57,790 nucleotides of DNA from contig CAYNOO010000007.1 in the NCBI GenBank assembly GCA_964398865.1, positions 1-57,790 on the forward strand. Reading direction: 5' to 3'. Under the pieces are notes generated by a model. It ran no database searches, had not been told where the DNA came from, and saw only the letters and a list, made by a program, of their open reading frames with translations. This DNA is from Phycocordibacter sp964398865 (lineage in GTDB: Bacteria; Patescibacteriota; Minisyncoccia; Phycocordibacterales; Phycocordibacteraceae). Below are positions 30,858-38,819 of this stretch, in pieces. The translations under genes and the position numbers were made by a program. Position 1 is the first letter of the stretch. Each line of letters opens with the position of its first letter.

Positions 30858-31244
30858 TCAGCGAAGCTGCTCTGCTTCGACACACTCAGTAAAGGTAAGA
30901 ATATTATTTTCCTGTATGAAAGCGGTATTGCCTTTGTTCCAGAATACGAAATGCTCATCCGTACTCGCGTACCTGGCGCCAGATGCTGAAATCGCCTGTG
31001 GAAGCGTCAGTGCACGCAAGTCACTAAGCTCAAGTTGCACTGAATTGCTCGTATACACCGCGTGTATTGATTTATTATCGGCACATTGATAGGTTGCCGT
31101 CGCAATGATGCCTGCGTTCTTCTTTTCAGCATCTTTCGATACTTGTCGAGCGTCAGGCCATACTGCAAGTATCGTTACCGCTAGGATAAGTATGATAAAG
31201 GCGACTATCACTGCCCTATGTTTCGTATGCGCAATATTGTGCAT
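30858..31244 (-). CDS. MliC-like lysozyme-inhibitor domain protein
   Basis: A 128-residue protein with an N-terminal membrane helix (about 11-28) and a MliC/PliC domain: ATYQCADNKSIHAVY (48-62), LPQAISASGARYAS (81-94), FVFWNKGNTAFI and a closing TFTEC. The SASGARY motif is the loop that plugs the lysozyme active site in studied members. A cell that lives on or near a host or predatory neighbours could use it to protect its wall. It starts 9 bases after the Gmad2 gene stop. Confidence 0.85.
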   Translation of the reverse strand: MHNIAHTKHRAVIVAFIILILAVTILAVWPDARQVSKDAEKKNAGIIATATYQCADNKSIHAVYTSNSVQLELSDLRALTLPQAISASGARYASTDEHFVFWNKGNTAFIQENNILTFTECVEAEQLR

Positions 31245-31253
31245 GAGAGAGCT

Positions 31254-31709
31254 TTATTGGATTGCTATGGGAATCCACACGGAAGCCTCACGACTCTCTT
31301 CGCCGGAGGGGTTATCTTTTTTGAGAATAAGCGTTGCGGAACCGATATAGGGGACGGTCAGCGTAATCGTTGCGGTGAATGGGACAAACTCTTCAGTCAT
31401 CCAATCATCTTGCGCTGTCGCTACACCTTGCCCAATTACTGCGCCAGTATCGTCAGTAATCTCGACGGGGAAACTAGCCTCAAAGTACCAGTGTCCTCTA
31501 GCGCGTCCAGAAACGTCAACGACAGAACCTAGCGTTTCGTCAGGTTTTGGTGAAGCGACAACAATGTCATCAATCGATGCATTCAGGTACTTGGGAGCGC
31601 TCGCACCCACGGATGTAGCGGGAGCATCAGCCTGGTGAGGAAATAAAAAATAAGCCGCCCCGCCTATCGCGACGATTACCACCAAAAAAATGAGAAGATA
31701 TTTTTTCAT
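31254..31709 (-). CDS. Membrane-anchored Gmad2 immunoglobulin-like protein
   Basis: A 151-residue protein with an N-terminal helix (3-22) and a Gmad2 domain: VASPKPDETLGSVVDVSGRA (51-70), HWYFEASFPVEITDD (73-87), WMTEEFVPF. The fold was first named from spore-germination proteins but is common on CPR surfaces. Co-transcribed with the MliC-like gene. A TG-extended TATACT lies 14 bases before the ATG. Confidence 0.85.
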   Translation of the reverse strand: MKKYLLIFLVVIVAIGGAAYFLFPHQADAPATSVGASAPKYLNASIDDIVVASPKPDETLGSVVDVSGRARGHWYFEASFPVEITDDTGAVIGQGVATAQDDWMTEEFVPFTATITLTVPYIGSATLILKKDNPSGEESREASVWIPIAIQ

Positions 31710-31746
31710 ACGCTCTTTAATAAAGTATACAACATCGCTGAATAAA

Positions 31747-31776
31747 AAAACAAAGCGGAGTAATCCGCTTTGTTTT
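31747..31776 (-). terminator. Terminator after the small P/A-rich gene
   Basis: AAAACAAAGCGGA pairs with TCCGCTTTGTTTT (31747-31759 and 31764-31776), with T-runs on both sides. It ends the gene at 31783. Confidence 0.85.
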
Positions 31777-31782
31777 TGAGAA

Positions 31783-31896
31783 CTATGCCGCTGGGGCAGC
31801 TTCTTCTGGTGTTGGCGCCTCTGGCATCGCCGGGGCTGGAACTTCGTGTGCGGGCTCCATGGGAGCAGGCGGTACGACTGGTGTATCTGTATCCAT
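31783..31896 (-). CDS. Small Pro/Ala/Glu-rich protein, 37 residues
   Basis: ATG at 31896 to TAG at 31785-31783. The composition is P, A, E, V and T with no hydrophobic segment, so it is disordered. It lies between the helicase gene and a strong terminator placed 7 bases after its stop, which argues that it is expressed. It resembles the acidic proline-rich 51-residue protein at 4688 in kind, not in sequence. Function unknown. Confidence 0.45.
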   Translation of the reverse strand: MDTDTPVVPPAPMEPAHEVPAPAMPEAPTPEEAAPAA

Positions 31897-32000
31897 AGTG
31901 TAGAAAATTATTTCTTTCAGACTGCTAACGGCTTATCACCTTATTGACAATACGCGAGAAAGCAACCTGAGTCAATGAAGTCAGCGTGTCGATTCACAAG

Positions 32001-33365
32001 TTATCTTCGCGAAGGACCTTTCTGTTCGACGAACGTGAGCGCTTTCCCTTTCTTTCCACCGCGACCAGTGCGCCCAATGCGGTGCACATAATCTTCATAG
32101 GTTGAAGGAATATCGAAGTTGATGACATGCGACACGCCAACGATATCCAAACCTCGCGCAGCGACATCCGTCGCAACGAGCACTTGTACATGATCGCGTT
32201 TGAAGAGATCTAACGCCTTCTGTCGCTTCACGTGTGTCTTGTTGCCGTGAATTGATTCAGCCTTCACCCCCATAGCAACAAGCGCTTTTGCGAGCTTCTC
32301 AACACCATGCTTCGTCTTTCCGAAGATAAGCACCTTATCAAACTCTGGCTGCTTCAAGAGATCCAAGAGAAGATCAATTTTTGTGTCTCCGGCACCGACT
32401 TTGATGACATCCTGGTCGATAGAATCTGGTGTTTCTTGAGTCTTCACTGAAATAGTTACAGGATTCTTCAGGAAATCCTTAATAAGACGTTCAATTTCTT
32501 TTGTGAGCGTTGCGGAGAAGAAAAGCGTGTGACGCTCCGCCTCCATCTTAGAGAGCATGAAACGCATATCGGCGATGAAACCCATGTCGAGCATACGGTC
32601 AGCTTCGTCCAAGACGACGGTCTTGAACTTCGAAAGGTTAAGGGCGCGTCTCTCAACCAAATCTTTCAGTCTTCCTGGTGTGCCGATGATAAGATTGTTT
32701 TTTTGGCGAAGCTTCTGCAAGTCTTTCCCAATGTATACGCCGCCAACGAAACATGCAGAATAGATGCGGAGTCCCGGGGCGAAGCCTCGAAATTCCTGTT
32801 CAATCTGGAGCGCGAGCTCGCGGGTGGGGACCATGATGAGTATCTCCTCCTCAGGATTTAGAAGCATCTTGTTGATGAGTGGAATCAAAAACGCCGCCGT
32901 CTTTCCGGTGCCGGTGTTTGCGATACCTACGACGTCCTCGCCCTTGAGTATGTGCGGTATTGCTCTGTCTTGGATAGGGGTCGGAACCACGTAGCCCTTC
33001 TTCGCGATAGCAGCCTTAAGGCGCTCATCTACCTTGAAATCAGCAAACGCATGTTCAGGAACAAAATGCTCTACCTTCTCGGTAATAACCGCCTTATTCA
33101 CGAAGCGCGAAGCATCAATGTATTTGTCGAAGGAGCGACCGCCTCTACTGCCACCGCCTCCTCTGTATGGGGGGCGACCGCCACCGCCCATGTATGGACG
33201 GCTTCTGCCGTAACGTGGTGCCGCTTGCCCTGAGCGTGTCGAAGGAGCCCCTCCCCCACCTCTATAGGCAGGTCTCCCTCCGGATGGACCAGAAGAAAAA
33301 GAACTCGAGCGCGGACGTCGAGAACCAGAAAAACTACCACTACTACTTGAACTTCCTCTATTCAT
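32001..33365 (-). CDS. DEAD-box RNA helicase with SR/RGG-rich N-terminus
   Basis: A 454-residue helicase of the RhlE/DeaD group. The first 80 residues are a low-complexity S/R/G tail (RPAYRGGGG, RPPYRGGGG), likely RNA-binding and phase-separating. The core shows the Q-motif PTPIQDRAIP, Walker A NTGTGKT (150-156), TPGRL, DEAD (253-256), SAT, and in the second lobe ATDVAARGLDI and HRIGRTGRGG. It ends soon after motif VI, without a C-terminal extension. mRNA remodelling or ribosome assembly is the likely role. Confidence 0.95.
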   Translation of the reverse strand: MNRGSSSSSGSFSGSRRPRSSSFSSGPSGGRPAYRGGGGAPSTRSGQAAPRYGRSRPYMGGGGRPPYRGGGGSRGGRSFDKYIDASRFVNKAVITEKVEHFVPEHAFADFKVDERLKAAIAKKGYVVPTPIQDRAIPHILKGEDVVGIANTGTGKTAAFLIPLINKMLLNPEEEILIMVPTRELALQIEQEFRGFAPGLRIYSACFVGGVYIGKDLQKLRQKNNLIIGTPGRLKDLVERRALNLSKFKTVVLDEADRMLDMGFIADMRFMLSKMEAERHTLFFSATLTKEIERLIKDFLKNPVTISVKTQETPDSIDQDVIKVGAGDTKIDLLLDLLKQPEFDKVLIFGKTKHGVEKLAKALVAMGVKAESIHGNKTHVKRQKALDLFKRDHVQVLVATDVAARGLDIVGVSHVINFDIPSTYEDYVHRIGRTGRGGKKGKALTFVEQKGPSRR

Positions 33366-33440
33366 AACTTTTGTTTTCCAAAAGTTGTGTTCGAGGATAA
33401 AGCCCTTTAAACCAAGATTTGGAGATTGATTAGTGCCTTG

Positions 33441-33469
33441 ACTATATCCTAAGAAATATCATTAGTCAA
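33441..33469 (-). promoter_or_regulatory. Promoter of the DEAD-box helicase, inside an inverted repeat
   Basis: TTGACT (33469-33464) and TATAGT (33446-33441) on the minus strand have a 17-base spacer. CTTGACTA and TAGTCAAG, which contain the -35 and overlap the -10, are an 8-bp inverted repeat. The leader to the helicase ATG is about 70 bases. Confidence 0.6.
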
Positions 33470-33902
33470 GATTCAATGGACGCGTAGGCTTCATGACCGC
33501 CTTCGGATTATCTCTCCACTCATCCGATACATCTGCATACAACTCAAGTTCGTTCCCATCAGGATCAAGAATGTAGAGCGAATGTGTAACAGAGTGATCA
33601 GACATGCCCACTATTTCAACCCCCTTGGTCTGTAGTTCTTTATATGCCTGCTTCAATTCATCGGTGGTATCGCCAACCTTGAAACCAATGTGGTAGAGCT
33701 CCGTCTCAAGAGCTCCTTTCGCTTTCGACTCCTTCCCTATCTCAATTAGAAGAAGCTCATGGTGCGTGCGCCCGGATGAGAAAGCGGCAATGCCAGGCTG
33801 TCGAGCAATCTCATTGAAGCCAAGCGTATCGCGATAGAAGTTTGCTGACCTCTCAATATTAGAAACATAGAGGACAACATGCCCGAGTTCTTTGATCTGC
33901 AT
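33462..33902 (-). CDS. VOC superfamily glyoxalase/dioxygenase-like protein
   Basis: A 146-residue protein with the start IKELGHVVLYVSNIERSANFYRDTLGF (3-29) and second unit LYHIGFKVGDTTDELKQAY, followed by DHSVTHSLYILDPDGNELELYAD. Metal ligands would be H8, H72-region His, and E117-region Glu, the usual three of glyoxalase/bleomycin-resistance-like proteins. Lactoylglutathione lyase or catechol-type chemistry cannot be told apart by eye. It lies 12 bases from the DsbB-like gene. Confidence 0.85.
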   Translation of the reverse strand: MQIKELGHVVLYVSNIERSANFYRDTLGFNEIARQPGIAAFSSGRTHHELLLIEIGKESKAKGALETELYHIGFKVGDTTDELKQAYKELQTKGVEIVGMSDHSVTHSLYILDPDGNELELYADVSDEWRDNPKAVMKPTRPLNLD

Positions 33903-33914
33903 GTGTAATCTAAG

Positions 33915-34454
33915 TTAAGTCGTGCGCTTCTGTCGCACAAAAAGCATGATGACGAAAAGAAGTGCGAACGACGAGAATGCGACAAGCGGAAATGTAATGT
34001 AATCAAACTCGAAGAGGAACCGCTTCGCGCAGTCGCCAGCGCCAGACGCGGGACAGGGCAGAACGCCATGCCCACCCATCTGAAGATAGTGCTGGTAGAG
34101 TGCTACCACGCCACCCAGGAACGAAAGTACGATGGAGTAATCGACGATGTGATGATCTTTCTTGAAAGCGGCGAGAGCAAACAAAACCAACTGCGGGTAA
34201 AGAAAGACTCTCTGCAGCCAACAGAGTCCACACGGGATGATGCCGAAGTATTCCGAATAGACGAGACTGAGCACAGTACCCGCTACAACGATGAGTAAAG
34301 AAAGCCACAAGCCCCAATCGCTAAAAATCTTAGCAATTCCCTTTGCCCAAGCTTGTTTTCTACAAAAGAAAATAACGAGAAGTGCAACGGATGCCACTTG
34401 CATTAAAACAGTTGCAAGTGCAGTCAGATAATTGAGTGTCTCAAGTGCGAGCAT
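33915..34454 (-). CDS. DsbB-like disulfide bond formation protein
   Basis: A 179-residue membrane protein with about five hydrophobic segments. The first redox pair is C75/C78 in IPCGLCWLQR, the DsbB signature, and the second is C134/C142 in LPCPASGAGDC. It would reoxidise the CPHC thioredoxin-like partner encoded 3 bases upstream and pass electrons to quinone or another acceptor. Length is normal for the Gram-positive BdbC-type branch. This pair implies oxidative folding of exported proteins in this organism. Confidence 0.93.
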   Translation of the reverse strand: MLALETLNYLTALATVLMQVASVALLVIFFCRKQAWAKGIAKIFSDWGLWLSLLIVVAGTVLSLVYSEYFGIIPCGLCWLQRVFLYPQLVLFALAAFKKDHHIVDYSIVLSFLGGVVALYQHYLQMGGHGVLPCPASGAGDCAKRFLFEFDYITFPLVAFSSFALLFVIMLFVRQKRTT

Positions 34455-34457
34455 AGG

Positions 34458-34853
34458 TTATTCCGCTGGAAGCTCACAGCTTGTCTTTTCAGCGAGTTCT
34501 GCAAGGGTGCGTTCGCCAGTCAACTCTGACCCGTCAGGAAATTTCCATGTCGGATATTGCTTGATGCCTTTCTCGATGCAGATTTGTGTCTGATTATTTC
34601 CGTCAGGAGTGGAGCACTCAACATACGGAAGTAATTTTGCCGAAGCGCCGAACATCTTCTTCGTGGCCTGACAATGAGGACACCAGAATGCGCCGTAGAA
34701 TATGACACCTTTATCTTTGAGACACGTTGCAAAACCGTCGAGCGCACTAGATACGGCTGGTCCCGCTGATTTGTATGATTGATAAGAGACAAATCCTCCT
34801 AACGCAAGCACGGCAACTATTACTGCAATAATTACGTATGTATTCTTTTTCAT
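34458..34853 (-). CDS. Membrane-anchored thioredoxin-fold protein (CPHC)
   Basis: A 131-residue protein with an N-terminal helix (5-23) and a thioredoxin fold: GVIFYGAFWCPHCQATKKMF with C58/C61, and the cis-Pro at QYPTWKFPDG. CPHC is the DsbA-type active site. It also has extra cysteines (44, 79-region, 92-region). It is directly upstream of the DsbB-like gene and is most simply its thiol oxidase partner; it resembles the thioredoxin domain often fused to VKOR. A TATACT hexamer ends 9 bases before the ATG. Confidence 0.92.
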   Translation of the reverse strand: MKKNTYVIIAVIVAVLALGGFVSYQSYKSAGPAVSSALDGFATCLKDKGVIFYGAFWCPHCQATKKMFGASAKLLPYVECSTPDGNNQTQICIEKGIKQYPTWKFPDGSELTGERTLAELAEKTSCELPAE

Positions 34854-34876
34854 AGTAGAACCAGTATACCCCTCGC

Positions 34877-35437
34877 TTAATTGAATTTCACGCTCTGAAG
34901 AAGTGTCTCAAAATCCTTTAAAATGAGGTCCTCTGGTGTGAGATACGTTGCAGTAAAGGAATATACAAAAGAATCATTAGCCACAGCTATTGTCCTCGCC
35001 TCATAGAGACCCGACCAGCGATATGCAAAGCCGCTAAGAGCGCCTACTTCGCGAGCCGTGAGGACAGAATCAGGCGACAACTTATAGTTGGAATCGCTCG
35101 TTTCTTTAATCCATTGTTCCGCCGTTCTATAATCAAGGTCATTCTGGAATATCTCTATCACGATTGCTGTCGGACCATCACGACCCGGCGCTCTCCCCTC
35201 TCGAACTGCTTTATTTTCTTCACTATCCTCGGTAAGGATTATGGAATAGCGAGCACGTTCTGCATTTCCTGTATTTTTTTCTTCAAGAAAATAATGTGCC
35301 GGGTATGAAAAAGAGATGCCATGACCCTCATACTGCTTCGTATCCACCGTAGCGGGTTTTGAATAAGGTTGATTCAATAAAAAAATCCCGCCGACTATGA
35401 CAATCGCCAGGATGACTGCGGTAATACCCCATTTCAT
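34877..35437 (-). CDS. Membrane-anchored PsbP-like protein
   Basis: A 186-residue protein with an N-terminal helix (4-21) and an extracytoplasmic domain opening YEGHGISFSYPAHYFLEE, a start shared by many PsbP-like small exported proteins, and ending LKDFETLLQSVKFN. The role is unknown; a similar motif (KELGISVLYPPSY) occurs in the gene at 47063. An extended -10 (TGG-TATACT) ends 7 bases before the ATG, so the mRNA is leaderless. It lies 21 bases downstream of typA. Confidence 0.65.
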   Translation of the reverse strand: MKWGITAVILAIVIVGGIFLLNQPYSKPATVDTKQYEGHGISFSYPAHYFLEEKNTGNAERARYSIILTEDSEENKAVREGRAPGRDGPTAIVIEIFQNDLDYRTAEQWIKETSDSNYKLSPDSVLTAREVGALSGFAYRWSGLYEARTIAVANDSFVYSFTATYLTPEDLILKDFETLLQSVKFN

Positions 35438-35458
35438 TGAGGCAAGTATACCAAACTA

Positions 35459-37243
35459 CTAGCTCCGCTTCGCTTTCGCGCGGTCGCTTTCTGACAAGAA
35501 TTGTTTGCGTAGGCGAATATTCAATGGAGTAATCTCCAAAAACTCATCTTCCGACATGGTTTCCAAGCCGCGCTCAATAGTGAGGATGTAGGGAGGCGTG
35601 ATATTGATAGCCTCGTCAGAGCCGGAAGCGCGCATGTTGGTCAACTGTTTTCCTTTTGTCGGATTCACAGACATCTCCTCCCCTTTTGACGTGTTTCCTA
35701 CCACCATACCTTCATACACTTCGGTAGTAGGACCGATGTACAAAACGCCACGGTCTTGAAGATTCCACAGTGAGAAACCGAGCGCCTTGCCTGCTGCCAT
35801 AGAAATCATGGAACCCACCGAGCGTTTCTTTATCTCACCAGCGTATGGCTTGAAACCTACAAAGCGCGATGAGAGAATGCCTTCGCCTTTCGTATCAATG
35901 ATGAATTGATTACGGAAACCTAAAAGTCCGCGCGTCGGACCTTCAAACGTGAGCCGCACCGAATTGCCGTGCGTCACGAGGTTCTGCATCACGAACGCGC
36001 GCACTCCAAGTCTCTCAATGATGGGTCCTTGAAATTCAGCTGGCGAGTCAACGATAACCTCTTCAAACGGCTCCATCTTTTTTCCATCCTCCTCATGAAT
36101 GATGACTTTTGGCTGAGACACCTGAAGTTCGAACCCTTCGCGACGCATATTCTCCAAGAGAATCGCGATGTGAAGTTCTCCGCGTCCAGACACCAAAAAT
36201 GTCTCGCCTGATGAAAAATCGACTCGAAGTCCGACGTTTATTTCCAACTCTCGCTCCAAACGCTCGCGAATTTGGCGAGTGGTCACGTACTTGCCCTCTT
36301 TGCCAGCGAACGGTGAAGAGTTCGGGTAGAAGTTGAGTTGAATCGTTGGCTCGTCGACAGAAATTGCTGGAAGCGGTTCCGCATCCTTGTCGTTCGTGAC
36401 TGTCTCACCGATGTAAATATCAGAAAGACCTGCAATCATGCAGATGTCTCCCGAGCTCACTGATTCTGCCTCTACCCTTTTCAAGCCGCTAAATGTAAAC
36501 ATCTTTACTATTTTTCCTGTTCGAGTCTCTCCATTTGGCTTCTTTATGAATACCGACTGCCCCGTTGTTACTGTCCCGTGATAGACGCGACAAATCGCCA
36601 TACGTCCCAAGAAATTGTCATACGCGAGGTTGAACGGCTGAATCAAGAGTGCACCGTCAGCAGAGGATTTTGATGCCGGAGGAACGTGCTTGAGAATAGT
36701 ATCCAAGAGCGGCATCAAATCTTTCGAATCATCTTCGAGCTTCGTCTTAGCAATACCTTGTTTACCTATCGCGTACACCACTGGGAAATCCGCCTGTTCA
36801 TCGTTGGCACCGAGCTCTAAGAAAAGCTCCAAAACTTGCTCTTCAGCGCGTGCAGGATCAGCTGCCGGCTTATCAATTTTATTCAAAACAACGATTGGCT
36901 TGAGTCCTAGTTCAAGCGATTTCTTCAAGACGAACCTGGTCTGGGGCATCGGTCCTTCCTGGGCATCAACGACCAAGAGCACTGAGTCGATTGAGCGAAG
37001 CACGCGCTCTACTTCAGAACCGAAGTCAGCGTGTCCGGGAGTGTCAACGATATTTATCTTGGTACCCTTATAAGGTACAGAGGCATTTTTTGCGTAAATG
37101 GTGATACCACGCTCAAGTTCAAGTTTATTGGAGTCCATTGAGACGCCTTCTTCACCAACACCCGTCTGCTTTAAAAGCGCATCCGTAAGAGTCGTCTTAC
37201 CGTGGTCGACGTGAGCGATGATAGCAATGTTTCTGATTTCCAT
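35459..37243 (-). CDS. typA: Translational GTPase TypA/BipA
   Basis: A 594-residue ribosome-associated GTPase of the EF-G family. G1 is AHVDHGKTT (10-18), G3 DTPGHADFG, G4 NKID; then come the barrel domain, the EF-G-like domain and the TypA-specific C-terminal domain with GLETMSEDEFLEITPLNIRLRK. Length and motifs are normal. It acts on 50S assembly and stress translation. A perfect terminator lies just upstream and separates it from the previous gene. Confidence 0.97.
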   Translation of the reverse strand: MEIRNIAIIAHVDHGKTTLTDALLKQTGVGEEGVSMDSNKLELERGITIYAKNASVPYKGTKINIVDTPGHADFGSEVERVLRSIDSVLLVVDAQEGPMPQTRFVLKKSLELGLKPIVVLNKIDKPAADPARAEEQVLELFLELGANDEQADFPVVYAIGKQGIAKTKLEDDSKDLMPLLDTILKHVPPASKSSADGALLIQPFNLAYDNFLGRMAICRVYHGTVTTGQSVFIKKPNGETRTGKIVKMFTFSGLKRVEAESVSSGDICMIAGLSDIYIGETVTNDKDAEPLPAISVDEPTIQLNFYPNSSPFAGKEGKYVTTRQIRERLERELEINVGLRVDFSSGETFLVSGRGELHIAILLENMRREGFELQVSQPKVIIHEEDGKKMEPFEEVIVDSPAEFQGPIIERLGVRAFVMQNLVTHGNSVRLTFEGPTRGLLGFRNQFIIDTKGEGILSSRFVGFKPYAGEIKKRSVGSMISMAAGKALGFSLWNLQDRGVLYIGPTTEVYEGMVVGNTSKGEEMSVNPTKGKQLTNMRASGSDEAINITPPYILTIERGLETMSEDEFLEITPLNIRLRKQFLSESDRAKAKRS

Positions 37244-37254
37244 ATTGTCTAAGA

Positions 37255-37278
37255 AAAAAGCTCCGCGCGGAGCTTTTT
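37255..37278 (-). terminator. Rho-independent terminator, 12-bp perfect stem
   Basis: AAAAAGCTCCGC mirrored by GCGGAGCTTTTT with no unpaired centre. It ends the gene at 37322 on the minus strand and insulates typA. Confidence 0.85.
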
Positions 37279-37321
37279 AGAGAATACCTCGATAATCCGC
37301 GATGTGCAATCTGCACTCCAA

Positions 37322-37615
37322 CTATGCAGCAAGCTTGAGTGCAAAATCGGACTTCTTTAGCGATGTAGCATCTTCTGCTTTTATCTCATCTCTGGCATTT
37401 ACAAAACCTTCTGCTTCAGCGCGTGTAAGCTCGGGATGCCGATGCATTTCCAAGGCAATCTCTTCATCTCGAACAATGTCATTCCGTACTTCTACTGCAA
37501 ATGCCCGTGCTCTGTTCCATCCAGACAACGCTAAGGCAGCAGCAGCAATAGGAATAGAGACTTCCGCAGCAAAAATCGCTCCTTCCTTAATATTTTGTAT
37601 CATTTCGACTGACAT
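37322..37615 (-). CDS. Small helical protein, 97 residues
   Basis: A short amphipathic start, one hydrophobic segment (IFAAEVSIPIAAAALALSGW, about 14-33), then a charged helix rich in E, R and D (VRNDIVRDEEIALEMHRHPE). No family recognised. It has the clearest promoter in this part of the window (37622-37650), with transcription predicted to begin at the ATG, and its own terminator, so it is a monocistronic, probably well-expressed gene. Confidence 0.6.
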   Translation of the reverse strand: MSVEMIQNIKEGAIFAAEVSIPIAAAALALSGWNRARAFAVEVRNDIVRDEEIALEMHRHPELTRAEAEGFVNARDEIKAEDATSLKKSDFALKLAA

Positions 37616-37621
37616 ATGTGC

Positions 37622-37650
37622 ATAATAACAGAATAGTAATTTATTGTCAA
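37622..37650 (-). promoter_or_regulatory. Consensus promoter giving a leaderless mRNA
   Basis: TTGACA (37650-37645), 17 bases, TATTAT (37627-37622) on the minus strand. Six bases separate the -10 from the ATG at 37615. Confidence 0.85.
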
Positions 37651-37714
37651 GTATCGTATTTTACCCTTTCTGTGGCTGATTTCTCGGGCAATAGTAGCGT
37701 TTCTAAGCTCTCAG

Positions 37715-37873
37715 TCAAGCTGTCTTTCGGATATGCTTCTTTTTAGAATCAAACTTCGCCGCGAACAAAGCTCCGCCTAACAAGAGAGCAAGAAAAGTGG
37801 CTGCGATTTTAGTACCCTCTACAATAGTCGGAGCGGCACTCTCCATTACTAATTGTTCAAATGAAGCTGCCAT
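37715..37873 (-). CDS. Small single-span membrane protein, 52 residues
   Basis: ATG at 37873 to TGA at 37717-37715. A polar head, one hydrophobic helix (KIAATFLALLLGGALFAAKF, about 22-41) and a strongly basic tail (DSKKKHIRKTA) give an N-out/C-in topology. It starts 8 bases after purC stops, so it is probably the last gene of the purine operon transcript. No family recognised. Confidence 0.55.
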   Translation of the reverse strand: MAASFEQLVMESAAPTIVEGTKIAATFLALLLGGALFAAKFDSKKKHIRKTA

Positions 37874-37881
37874 ACATTTTC

Positions 37882-38811
37882 TTACAATTTATACTTCTCT
37901 AAGTTCTTTTCCATGCGCTCCAAGGGAGGAAGGCTCTCGTCTATCGCAAATTTCTGCTCCGTCAGGGTTTCATATATCTCAATGTAGCGACGCGAAAGCT
38001 CCGTAACCATTTCCACTGGAGCTTCTGGCAATACGGCATCGTTGTACGGATCACAATTTTCTTTAAACCAGATGCGCAAGAACTCCTTATCAAATGCCAT
38101 CGGCTCCTCCCCTTTCAGAATGCGTTCTTCAAAAGAGCTTTTGAGCCAGTAACGAGAATTGTCCGGCGTGTGCACCTCGTCTATGAGGATGACTTTCCCT
38201 TCAAAGAGACCGAACTCATATTTCGTATCAACAAGGATGAATCCTTTTGAAGCAGCGTGTTCTTGTCCGCGAGCAAAAAGCGCGAGCGCAGCTTTCTGCA
38301 TCTCATCCCATTCGCTTAGAGTTGCAAGCCCTCGCGGCACCACTTCCGAAAGGTCGAGGTTTTCATCGTGCCCTGCTTTTGTCGTCGGAGTAATAATTGC
38401 GCGAGGAAGGGGCTGATTCTTCGTCATGCCATCCGGAAGGGTGATGCCGCCAAAATCTCGCTTCCCTTTCTGGTAGTTGGTCCATATAGAGGTATCGGTC
38501 ACACCAGTGAGGTATCCACGCACCACCACTTCGACAAGAAAAGGCTTGGCACGCTTCGCAATAAGGACGTTTGGGTCAGGAACTTCGATGAGCTGATTGG
38601 GCACGATGTCTTTCGTCATCTCGAACCAAAACGCGCTCATCAAGTTCAACACCGCTCCCTTATGAGGGACGTGCGCAATAATTCGGTCGAACGATGAGTG
38701 GCGGTCAGTGGTAATTAAAATAAGCTGACCAGGTTGCTCATAGATGTCGCGCACCTTGCCAACTTTCTTTTCTCCTAAACCTACAAAATTTGTTTCTTTG
38801 ATTACATTCAT
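37882..38811 (-). CDS. purC: SAICAR synthase PurC
   Basis: A 309-residue ligase joining CAIR and aspartate to SAICAR. Motifs: GKVRDIYEQPGQLILITTDRHSSFD (17-41), the IPHKGAVLN-type loop, VEVVVRGYLTGVTDTS and LVDTKYEFG (about 194-202) with VILIDEVHTPDNSRYW. It belongs to the longer, roughly 300-residue PurC branch. It is the last enzyme of SAM-hydrolase-like-purE-purM-purC, 8 bases after purM. Confidence 0.97.
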   Translation of the reverse strand: MNVIKETNFVGLGEKKVGKVRDIYEQPGQLILITTDRHSSFDRIIAHVPHKGAVLNLMSAFWFEMTKDIVPNQLIEVPDPNVLIAKRAKPFLVEVVVRGYLTGVTDTSIWTNYQKGKRDFGGITLPDGMTKNQPLPRAIITPTTKAGHDENLDLSEVVPRGLATLSEWDEMQKAALALFARGQEHAASKGFILVDTKYEFGLFEGKVILIDEVHTPDNSRYWLKSSFEERILKGEEPMAFDKEFLRIWFKENCDPYNDAVLPEAPVEMVTELSRRYIEIYETLTEQKFAIDESLPPLERMEKNLEKYKL

Positions 38812-38819
38812 ATACTCAT

